NCBI RefSeq assembly: GCF_021134715.1 | Contig: NC_060018.1 | Location: 8,635,501 to 8,699,500, forward strand | Direction: 5' to 3' | DNA from: Daphnia pulex | Lineage: Eukaryota > Arthropoda > Branchiopoda > Diplostraca > Daphniidae | Length of the DNA: 64,000 nt | Part shown: piece by piece, positions 46,866 to 55,922 of the stretch | Layout: each line of letters starts with the position of its first letter | Position numbering within the stretch: position 1 is the first letter of the stretch | Notes under the pieces: generated by a model | What the model saw: the letters and a program-made list of their open reading frames with translations, nothing else | Database searches by the model: none | Told to the model about the DNA's origin: nothing | Made by a program: the position numbers and the translations under genes

Positions 46866-47179
46866 GTCAACTACCCCTTGCCATTTCGTTTTTGCTAATT
46901 AGATTGAATGAAAATCTTTTACATTTTTGAAAAATGACGGACGACGACCTATTTTTAATCCCCGTGAGAATCTATCTTTTTTACTGTAAGATGGAAAGTG
47001 AAAATTGCTGATTCAAAGACGCAAAAATAAGAGCTCATGTAATACCGCGGGAGAAAAATGAATAACTATCGACGGGTTAAATAAAAAAGAAAAGCGAAGA
47101 AAAGCCTCCACGCAAGAACTAAAAATCTATTGACTGGGCTTACTAGCGCCACTGTCCTGAAAATAAATATTTAAAATTT

Positions 47180-47269
47180 TGGACGTTCAGGCCCAACAAC
47201 TGGACGTTCAGGCCCACGTAGAAAGTGGGCCTGAAAGCCGGGGCCTGAACACCGGGGCCTGAACGTCCA
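47180..47269. repeat. Small nested foldback repeat
   Basis: The 13-14 base word GGACGTTCAGGCCC occurs twice (47181 and 47202). Its complement GGGCCTGAACGTCC occurs at 47255, with two more partial complements (GTGGGCCTGAA at 47225, GGGGCCTGAAC at 47240). The 90 bp can fold as a long hairpin or as alternative hairpins. No target duplication seen. Confidence 0.75.
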
Positions 47270-47997
47270 TGAACATTGGCACCAGACAATTCTTTCCACA
47301 TCTATTGATGGCAGAGCATTTTTTTAAATTGCTGGGCGCTCATTTCAACTCTGTCAAATAATAAAATTGTATTAATTTAAAACTATAATTTAATTTACAT
47401 TTATTAGTATTACTAAACGACAGTTTCAACGAAAAAAAAAAATAGAATTGGAAAGTAAAAGACTGCACCGTATGGACGAGATTGACTGAGTGAGCACACA
47501 GTGCAGCCGACAATCAAAAGGGGCTTTCCATAAACGTCGTCAAACGTTTAGGGGGGAGGAATGTACGGGTTGGGGGGGGGGGTTGCTTGGCACAATATGT
47601 CATGGTCGAAAACGATGGAAAGAGGGGGAAAGCTAGGGAATTGGGACTTTAAAAAAAGTTAAAAAAGGGAAAGAAGCAGTAAAAAATCTTGTTTGATTAC
47701 ACCTAAGGGTTAAAAAGGTTAGGATTTCGGTTGTTCAATAATTTTGTATACATTTTAAGGGCATCAAAAAATAAAGTCGATTTATGGGGAAGTTCGAAGG
47801 TAACTGCGTTGACGGTTTAAGACGGAGGGGCGAGAATTCCCCCAAAAATGGAATGTTGTTTATGGACACTCACTCCCACAGGAATATGTCCACAAGTAAG
47901 CCAACCACTAACCCCAAAAACACAAGGTCAAATTCTGTGTTAATATTTGTGTTGTAATAAACACAAGGTCTGAAATTCTTCCAAAACTGATTTTTCA

Positions 47998-48072
47998 ACT
48001 GGATTTGAACCCAACATGTAATTTCTTTGGATTTGTAGCAATCATCCCTGACAACTCAGCTACTACGCATTG
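47998..48072 (-). repeat. tRNA-derived sequence (SINE head or tRNA pseudogene)
   Basis: On the minus strand an A-box-like TAGCTGAGTTGTCAGGG is followed about 40 bases later by a B-box-like GGGTTCAAATCCAG, the internal promoter spacing of tRNA genes. The anticodon stem and acceptor stem do not pair well. I read it as a tRNA-derived SINE head or decayed tRNA, not a working tRNA. Confidence 0.4.
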
Positions 48073-49890
48073 CTTGATGATACTATTTTGATATTTTCTT
48101 TTCTGATTTTTTGCCTTTTATTGCGATAGCATCTTTGTCTCTTATATAGCTCGTAATCTTCTGGAGATCATGTTGCCATTTTCCTTTGACTAATGCTAAG
48201 TTTTTCCCCACCAATTGAAGCCATTTCGACATATTCCATTGTTCCTGCAAATCAATAAAACATTTCGGAACCTGATTCTACGAGAGCACAACAAATTACA
48301 AAATTTCTGCTAGAGCAACATCTCTTAATTTGAAAAAAATTGCTGCTAGAGCAACATCTCTGGATATGACACTTTTAAATACAAATCAAGTGGAAAATAG
48401 CTGCTGTGGTGAGAGCAACTTGAGAATTTTTACGAACTGCTGCTATAGCGCGAGCATAGCTGTATATGAAAATTCAAACTTACAAATCATTAAAAATTGT
48501 GTAAACTATTGCTGCTCAGATGAGAGCCGTTTTACTTACAAAGTGATCAATTAGAATTGGAAAGCAGAATTTACTTCAAGTGTGTCTCTTGTCGCGACAA
48601 AACGAGAGAAGCAATGAGGCTAACAATGGCTGACTTGAAGCGAAAGTAATGTGGTAGGAGAGGAAAAGAAAAAATTAGAAAAGGGATGGGTTAGTGGGCG
48701 TGGGAATGTGGGCGCGTTCACAATGTTTTCGAGTACGCATCGTTATGGGGAAAAGTACAACGTGGCGTCACATGTTGTGACTGAAAATGTGTGCGTTAGA
48801 GAGCACAAAAAATGGCGCTACGTCATCAACCTCTGTTTCGTGGAAAAATTACCTATGACGGTTCATAAGAAAGGTAAGCTGCTGTCATATTTTGTAATAG
48901 CGATAACATGGGGTATCATTATGATTTATTATTTTAGTTCAAAATAATTCCATTTAGTTCCATCACAAAAGTCTTATCACTTTGAACCGTGTGCTTATTC
49001 AGTAACTAATTACTATCAGTGACAACCTAGTCCTTCAATTTAAGCTTGTAAATGCTGGATTCTCAATTAAGAAATGGTAAGAAAAGCACGACAGGAAAAG
49101 ATACCTTTATTTGTCAATTTGACCTGCATCTGTGTTAACCAAAACAAGAAAATATTTAGTCAAAAAAGAAAGGAAGAAGAAATGTTGGAACTCTTTATGA
49201 GCTGAAAAAGGATAATTCAAAATTGAATGGGCGTTGTCATCCCATTCAAATGGGTGCAGCTCCAGCATTGGCCGGAGGAGGAGTAGTCATCCTCTGTCGC
49301 TGGGACGAATCACGCGACCTAGAGGCTCTTCAAATGGACCTCGATGATCCATGCACACGTCCTAGGAAGCACCGGGGCCACGGTTGAACGGCTGATGAGG
49401 TAGTCCTGGTCGACTATTTCCTCCTTGTAAATAAATCATTAAAGTTAAGTGAATTCATAGCGCATTCTTCTACATACGCTCAATGGATGACTCAGCATTT
49501 TTTTACCGGTTTTACAAGGTTTGATTGTTGAAATCAAAAGTCATATTATTATTACAAGTGGCAACATAGCTTAATTGCAGACATCTCCTTTTCTTATGTT
49601 TTGATTAATGTCATGCAAGTGCATTCGGGTTGTGTTGTAATAAGGAGAGTAATAACAATACAATTCATACAATTGCGTCTTGTTAGTTGAATTGATATCT
49701 ACACCTATATTGATAAATTCGTCGTTAATAATTTCATGTAAACGACGACAACGAACTGAAAATGTATCTGTATTTAAAATCGACTCGGTAAAAAAACTGA
49801 TAAGCGTCGATGTTAGATACGAGAAAGAAACATTCAATTAAGAGTTTTATGTGGAACACATACTCAACTATTCATACGTTCGACAACATT

Positions 49891-51925
49891 TCATTCGGAA
49901 TCGAAATCATATGCAAGCATGTAATTATAGATTACGACTTTTCGAGGGCGTAGTCTAGCACGAGGACTTCCACTTGAATTTTCCACGACTTCTGGAATGC
50001 CTACAGGTGGCTCTTGTTCTCCTGCACGATGGTAACTTTCCCCACGTCCACAAGCGCGAGCGCGAGCCCGTGGACGACCACGTTCTCCACGTCCACGTCC
50101 ACCACGAAGACCTCCACGAGTACCACGAGATGAGATAACTCCGTCTTGATCAGCATTAGGATAACACAAAATGAGAGTAAAAATTTTTATTTATTATATT
50201 TAGAGTTAATAAGAATATTTAGAATTAATAATATAGCTAATTAATAATATAATAGAGGTATAAATGCGCCATACCTAACATGACGACATCCTGAGAAGAC
50301 TGGGACTCTACTTCACTTGTCGATTCCAACGGTGATGAGCGGACCAATGCATCCAACAACGCAACAGAGCTATCATTTGACAAAGTAGAGTCTTTCTTTG
50401 ATTTTTTAGCCGCAGACATGTCATCATCTGAACTGACGAGTCGCGCTCCTTTTTTTCTTGGCAACCGTTTTAAGCTTTGCAAAGTCGGAGTATTCGTCCG
50501 AATCGCTGCTTACAAGGTCGGAATCATTTTCGGAAGCTTTTCCTTTTTCATCATCAGCGACAGCGGCATTTTTACGATTGAATTTTTCTCTAATTAAAAA
50601 AAAATTTCTTTGATTAATACCTTGTTCCACAAAAGAATTGAATAGTAATAAGTGTGTTTTTACGTAAGCGAACCAGCTTCTTGAAATGCAAAGTCGAATT
50701 TTGCGTAATACTAATACTACAATTTACTAATACTACAACAATTGTAATATAACTATGAAATATTTAAATAATATACCATTCGGGCAAGTTGGCGTAATCT
50801 TCCCACTCAGGTAGACATACATTAATTGCTTCCGCGCAATTTGAGCCAATGTTGACTACCATGTAGAAGGCACTGGGAATGTCACGACATATTGGCCCTC
50901 CTCCTGTTTGATGCAATCGAACGGGATTGGTGGTTCAGCCGCTCTAAGGACTTGTGACATCACAAAGAAACTCTTATGACTACAAAAGAAAAAAATGTAT
51001 TAAGATCACTGAAATTGCTATAGACAAGAGCATTAATTTACAAATAAGGTTACTTACCATTCGAAGTGGTCACATTTTTCACCATCCTCATTTTCCCTGT
51101 AGTCTTCCGGATATAGCTTCTTAAGTAGCTGCAATACACGATTTCTATACCGGGCAGGAATACTGAAAAAACAATCGATTAAAAAAATTTGATTACATTT
51201 TTTAAGAAAAGAAATTGATTTGAAATTTAAAAAATACTTACATGATCCAGTATTTTGGTTTTCCATCATGCAAAAAATTGACACTAGCCAAATTAATGTT
51301 TTCCACGTGCAAGCCCGTGTAGCTTTGTGCCGGCCCAATCAGTAGTTGGGGGGCATTTACACCAGACATCACGATTGTAGGATCTTTCAAGTAGGGAGTA
51401 AAAGTTTCCTTCAAATTTGGAAGATACCTGGAAAAAGTATTATCAAAAGAAAATTAGTCATGTTATATAAATGTAAAAAATAAGACATAAAAACTCACCA
51501 AGAACTATCTCCTTTTACAAATAGCGATGCATTCTTGTCGACTAAATATTCCGGAATAGGCTTGTTGGGAGCCAAGCATTTTCCTGTTTCTACTTCGTCG
51601 AAAAGATTAAAAATGCCTTTCCAATTTTCATCGGTTGGCCCCAAACTGCCAAGACCTGATTTGTTGAGCGATGCCAAATAACCTTTGGCCATAAACTTGT
51701 CCAGCGCCACACCTCTATTACCGCTTGGAACCATTTCGCTTCTGTAGACTCCCTCGGCCTGCTTTCTGTACTCCTGCTTCAGTGGACGGACAGCAGGCTT
51801 CAAAATATGGGTACCAAAAGTGTTTGGTGGATTTAGGGGGGATGATCAAAATACCCCCCCCCCCCCTTTCAGTTGAATGTTCTTTAAAAGCCTTGCTTAA
51901 CAATTTTGGGAAATTTCCCATCTCG
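49891..51925 (-). pseudogene. KDM4-like JmjN/JmjC protein with frameshifts and altered iron site
   Basis: Minus-strand exons: about 51923-51499, 51427-51242, 51162-51058, 50979-50777, 50589-50275 and 50144-49891. The first encodes a JmjN-like part (FPKLLSKAFKEHSTER...LIIPPKS). The next ones encode a JmjC fold with the KDM4 pattern (SGVNAPQLLIG, GLHVENINLASVNFLHDGKPKYWI, PFDCIKQEEGQYVVTFP, NCAEAIN, LPEWEDY). The first metal ligands are kept (H-V-E), but the second histidine of KDM4 NHGFNCAE is Ile here (NIGSNCAE). Frameshifts: between IIPPK and the KPAVRPL segment (about 51815-51840, near a 13-base G-run), after VVTFP (50910-50905, one C short), and at an A-run (50460). The C-terminus is acidic/Ser-rich, then RG-rich (RGGRGRGERGRPRARARA). 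Either a decaying gene or a divergent noncatalytic relative with sequence errors. Confidence 0.7.
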
Positions 51926-52052
51926 TCAACTTAAGGCCTGTAGGTCACGGCGTCGTGATCACAGACAGCTATTAAAATAAAATATGTAAAACAAAAGAGT
52001 AATTTTCTAAATGAACTAAAAAATTAATTTGGAAATTGAGGAAAACAAGAAC

Positions 52053-52214
52053 CTTTCTAGAAGCCAACCAAGTCTTTCGAACTGGACAGGCCTTATAGGA
52101 GTGCTGTCCTTCTTTACAAAAAAAACACGTCCATGGTTGTTGTAATGGCATCCTTTTCGTCTTCTTCGCGGCATTCCTTTGCTTTCTTGTCCGCCGCCGA
52201 TTACATTTCACACC
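52053..52214 (-). CDS. Exon with CCHC zinc knuckle (partial, parent gene uncertain)
   Basis: Minus-strand exon with acceptor TTTAG before 52214 and donor GTTCTT after 52053. It encodes a basic stretch (CNRRRTRKQRNAAKKTKR) and a zinc knuckle CFFCKEGQHSYKAC, that is C-x2-C-x4-H-x4-C. It lies 5' of the KDM4-like exons on the same strand and could be their upstream exon, a retroelement gag remnant or part of a gene cut by the DNA element starting 67 bp away at 52282. No start codon assigned. Confidence 0.4.
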
Positions 52215-52281
52215 TAAAGTTACACATTGAAAAAACAAAACAAAAATTGGATAAATAAGGGAGACACACAATAACATTGTA

Positions 52282-53018
52282 CCCTACTAGCACACATTGT
52301 CCATAGGACGTCCATTGGATATCCGACGGTCCATTTTCCGTTTGTCCGTTTAGCGTTAGCTACGGATATCCTATGGATGGTATATTTTGATCCAGATAAC
52401 GGTTGGTCGCGGATGGTCATACTGGGATGTCCTATGAATGTCCATCTGGTACCAATCTCGGATGTGAAGTCAGCCGTACATTCGTGATGAGTATTGGACA
52501 TCGTATGGATATCAGAATAAGGATCTGAAACGAACGATTAATTTCACATCCCAGATTGGTACCGATGGACATCCATAGGACATCCCAGTATGGACCGTGT
52601 TTTCTTGATCCAAACATTCCATCCATAGGATATCCGTAGCTGACGCTAAACAGACGGACGGTTTTCGTTCACAGGATATCCATAGAACGTCCTGTGGACA
52701 TTAGTGGAGAACCTTAAATATCCCCTTTGTTTCATATTGATAAGAACAAGTATAGCATGGATGCATAACACTGGCATGTCATCCAAGAGTCCCGGGTTCG
52801 ATCCCCGATGAAGTTAGATCTTTTAATTTTTCCCAAATTTATAACTGATACCAAAGACGTCCGTTTTTTGGACGTCCATGGATATCCCAAGTTGGACGTC
52901 CACAGGAGAGGACATTAGTATATCCTTTAAACATCCATAGGACGTCCAACTGGGACATCCAACTGGATCGGCTCTGACATCCATAGGATATCCTATGGAT
53001 ATCTCTGTGCTAGTAGGG
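52282..53018. mobile_element. 737-bp nonautonomous DNA element with TA target duplication
   Basis: Perfect 13-bp inverted ends CCCTACTAGCACA (52282-52294 and 53006-53018) are flanked by TA on both sides (52280-52281, 53019-53020). The interior is filled with shuffled words such as GGATATCC, GGACGTCC, TCCTATGGAT and their complements. These form a long imperfect inverted repeat over about 52290-52710 (for example GTTTAGCGTTAGCTACGGAT against its complement near 52650) and a second cluster at 52857-53005. TA duplication suggests a Tc1/mariner-like or related class, but the family is not determined. Minus-strand frames across it are by-products of the repeats. Confidence 0.85.
52752..52812 (+). 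repeat. tRNA-like segment inside the 737-bp element
   Basis: Contains a perfect B-box-type GGGTTCGATCCCCG (52795-52808) about 40 bases after an A-box-like stretch (TAGCATGGATGCATAAC at 52753). It lies in the non-repetitive middle of the element, between the two inverted word clusters. It is either a captured tRNA/SINE fragment or an internal promoter-like part of the element. Full cloverleaf pairing is not evident. Confidence 0.4.
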
Positions 53019-53448
53019 TATATGCGTACATCAAACAGAATTACATAATAAGTACATGTAAGAGTTGTTTTATCGAAAAAAAAGAAAAGATAAAAGGCTT
53101 GTAAGATACAAATTGCGGGCCAATCGTCGCATTGAAACAATTTATATTCTATGTTGAAAACACAACGACAGAAACTTTTTGACGTCACCCTCATTTGAAT
53201 TGATGGACATTTCAAAAAAAAGGTGAGAAAATAGCTCAGTTTATCGAATAACTGAACTTGTACAAAATCTACGTGACACGTAACCCGAGGATTCCATCGA
53301 CTCATTATCCTAGTTTGGTTTTTTCCCGTCCAAAAGTAATGTGGCCGAGCCCCGGTGTACACAAAATTTTCACAGTAACCAGCTCACGTACGAATTTCAA
53401 GTTTTTCTATGTTTTGTTTTGTTTCAAGAAATAGTGATGCGATAAATA

Positions 53449-53770
53449 GCGTAGCGTTACTGAATTAGGCCAGAGAACAGTTTTTTTTCTAAGTCCTGGC
53501 AAAAGGAGAAGAAATCGAATTTTGTTTTAAAAAATGTGACAAAACCCACATTTTTTAACGGAATTAGGTCTTCTATTAAATTTTCATTAAAAAAGTAAAC
53601 AAATGGGGAAAAGTTATTATCTAATGTTGGGTTCGAACTTTAGACTTCTGTCATAGAAGCCGATCGCCCTACCAGTTGGGCCATCAACCGATATAATAGT
53701 TTTTAAAATCGCTAACTATAAACCGTTTCTGGGGTGCAGAACACTCTAGTCTAGTCTAGTAACGCTACGC
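53449..53770. mobile_element. Possible 322-bp MITE with tRNA-like segment
   Basis: GCGTAGCGTTACT at 53449-53461 is matched by its exact complement AGTAACGCTACGC at 53758-53770. No clear target duplication flanks it. Inside, on the minus strand at about 53693-53635, are an A-box-like TGGCCCAACTGGTAGGGC, a small hairpin GCTTCTATGACAGAAG and a B-box-like GTTCGAACCC, resembling a tRNA with a TGA anticodon position but an abnormal loop and poor arms. Probably a SINE-like or composite nonautonomous element. Confidence 0.5.
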
Positions 53771-55292
53771 GTGGTGGCAGTAGTTGCAATATGTATGCTG
53801 TACTCTGGACGTCCGCACTGTCCCTCTCCCCCTCTTCCACCCACCCGGGGGTTCTCACTTTGAAACACCCCCTCAAAAAGCTGTGACGAGGCCTTACGGC
53901 CAAATCCTACAAGGTGACGGTACCATCTCCTCATAGACCATGGTTTAATCAAAAATACACTTTTTATTATTGGGCTAAAAAAAAGTTTCAAAATCACAAG
54001 CGTCCTTTTTTCCCTCTTCGTCAATCTTCAAGGTGAATTAATTAGCATTAATTTACTTTGTTTCATTTTAGAACATATAGTTCAATCTACTTTGGTGTCA
54101 ACAGAGTCATGACTCATGACCACTATTATTTTGTCTTGGACCTTAATGTTTGGAATACGACCCAGCTGCTTTGGTTCCAATGTATAATAGAATGACCTAA
54201 TCCGTTCGGCGTTCGGTACACATTTAAGGAATTTTGAATGGGGGTTATAAAGTCGTAATCAATTAATCATGCTGAATGAGAGAATGATAATGGGAAAACC
54301 GCTTGAATATAAAAATACACGTAATTATAAATTAAATTATAAGTAAATATTTATAATATAAGAATATAAGTAATTTTTTCCTTGAAAAGTTCTTTGCCGA
54401 AGTTGTAGCGTAGCTATAGCACATGCCCCCAATAGATATCATGTATCCCGTAGTAATAAGATATACCACACGCTGCTATATAACGCGCTGCCCCTTGTAG
54501 TAAACATCAGTTCAGTTCTATTCACTGTAGTCACGAGAATACACACATGTGAGAGAATATTACAGAAGTGTACGGGATAACAGAATCATTGCTAGATTCT
54601 CCTAGTTGGTCCGACAAATAAGAAAGAAAATTCAGTTTAAATACAAATTTTTCCCCCTAGATTAAACTATTCTTCCCACTATTCTACTAGAAATCATCCA
54701 CTTTCAACACAGATTTTAGGGCCTTTTTAATGGTCTTAAAGGCCTTAACCTTAACCAACGGAAATTATGTGCGTCAATTCAAATTTGTAGGCCTACAACA
54801 TGCGACGTTTTGAATTAAAAATACACAGTTTTGCTACGGGAAATCCAAATATTTATAGTAATGTCTGTCGACGAGAAACATCGTATAACAAACAAGTGAA
54901 CTTAAAAAAAAACAAAGAAACAATGTGTCCGCCTGTCAATCAGACTGAACTTTGACTGAACTTTTCAGACTTGAAAAATGAAAATAAGACCTATTTACCT
55001 AGTTTCCGGTTTGTTTTTTTGTTGGCGCGAGAGAAAACAAAGGGATGGGAACGGAAAAAGGGGAATTTTACTTTTTCGTTTTTTAACTTCAAATGAAACT
55101 GAGATAATATCAATAAAAAAATTTAAAATCAGACCTGAAATAAAGCTAACGCGGGTCGATTTTTTGAAAAAAATCGCGTTTCCCTAGCCCTAGCCGTTCA
55201 ACTGCAAAAAAAGGCCAAAGTGGCCTAATTTGCATAAGGTCCTCTCGGCTTTCCAAAGACTTTTACAACCGGCCAATTGCCGGATTGCCATT
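53771..55292. other. AT-rich spacer, nothing recognised
   Basis: Open frames on both strands are short and have no domain. No strong repeat seen apart from a decayed word at 54411 (GTAGCGTAGCTA) that recalls the preceding element's end. Confidence 0.45.
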
Positions 55293-55411
55293 ACTAAGAT
55301 TGTTATTACGCTTGACCCCCTATGTAGAGGATGAGACGAGACGAGAACCGTCTGCTTGTCGAACAAAGGATCTGGCCTATATAGGTGGTCAAGCGTAATA
55401 ACAATCTTAGT
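55293..55411. mobile_element. 119-bp short inverted-repeat element
   Basis: Two 25-base arms are exact complements: ACTAAGATTGTTATTACGCT... at 55293-55317 and its reverse at 55387-55411. The 69-base loop has GAGACGAGACGAGAA and a TCGAACAAAGGA word. Part of the element and its right flank recur at about 63000 (listed separately). No certain target duplication. A MITE or foldback. Confidence 0.75.
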
Positions 55412-55505
55412 TCTGCTATCGGCCGCTGTGGTGCGCATCGGCGTAAACTGCGCACGATTTTTTGCTCGACTACTACTTTTTCATTGGTATAACATATATA
55501 GTCAT
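55340..55505 (-). repeat. Dispersed repeat copy A (partner at 62995-63155)
   Basis: On the minus strand this segment matches 62995-63155 on the plus strand at high but imperfect identity, for example CCAATGAAAAAGTAGTAGTC, GTGCGCAGTTTACGCCGATG, GGCCGATAGCAGAACTAA and TTTGTTCGACAAG. It covers the right half of the 55293-55411 inverted-repeat element plus about 95 bp beyond it. Confidence 0.8.
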
Positions 55506-55512
55506 ATTTGAA

Positions 55513-55922
55513 CTTATTGCCACGACAGGAGAGAAACTATAGGATTTCGTGGCAATAGATAATTTTCTCTTTATTGCCACGAAAGATGTCGTGGCAATAG
55601 ACAGTTTCGACCGTAGCGCCACGAAATATGTCGTGGCAATAGATCTAACCTTTTTTATTTGGAGATTACAACAAAGGTTGAGTTTCACGGTATAATTGAC
55701 AAGAAAAATGATGCGGGAATTAGGCACATGTAGTTTTACCCTATTTAGTAGTTTTCCTAAACATCTTCTGTGGAACTTAGTACGAAAACGCATTTCGTGG
55801 CAATAGACAAAATTCGTGTTATTGCTACGATATGAGAGATCAGAGAGGAAGTATAAGCGTATCGTGGCAATAGACAATTTTCTCTTTATTGCCACGACAG
55901 ATGTCGTGGCAATAGACAGTTT
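55513..55922. repeat. Array of 42-bp-spaced hairpin repeats (TCGTGGCAATAGA)
   Basis: CGTGGCAATAGA occurs at 55548, 55590, 55632, 55796, 55863 and 55905. The spacing is exactly 42 within the two clusters. Complementary TATTGCCACGA words lie between them (55515, 55572, 55889, and variants at 55615 and 55820), so each period can form a hairpin with 11-base arms and a 6-20 base loop. A 61-bp block at 55547-55607 recurs at 55862-55922 with about three differences. Nothing suggests a coding role. Confidence 0.85.

Larger units (their letters stand above)
46866..49890. other. Repeat-rich spacer
   Basis: Contains the foldback at 47180-47269, a G-run near 47572, a tRNA-derived piece at 47998-48072, and a near-duplicate CTGCTAGAGCAACATCTCT at 48307 and 48343. 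On the minus strand at 49430-49265 lies a short broken coding-like stretch (NSRPGLPHQPFNRGPGAS, stop, then DHRGPFEEPLGRVIRPSDRG) that I cannot assign. The plus-strand 98-aa frame at 48651-48947 has no support. Confidence 0.4.

Noticed and set aside
48651..48947. 98-aa plus-strand frame
   Set aside because: No domain, alternative start, and no splice or conservation support.
52220..53362. Minus-strand frames of 64-179 aa
   Set aside because: They run over the word mosaic of the 737-bp element and across its edge; no shared protein motif.
53635..53693. Functional tRNA gene
   Set aside because: A and B boxes are present, but the acceptor and T arms do not pair and U33 is missing from the loop; better read as tRNA-derived repeat.
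55513..55922. CRISPR array
   Set aside because: Repeats are palindromic words with similar spacers in a eukaryotic context; spacers are not unique and no cas genes exist.
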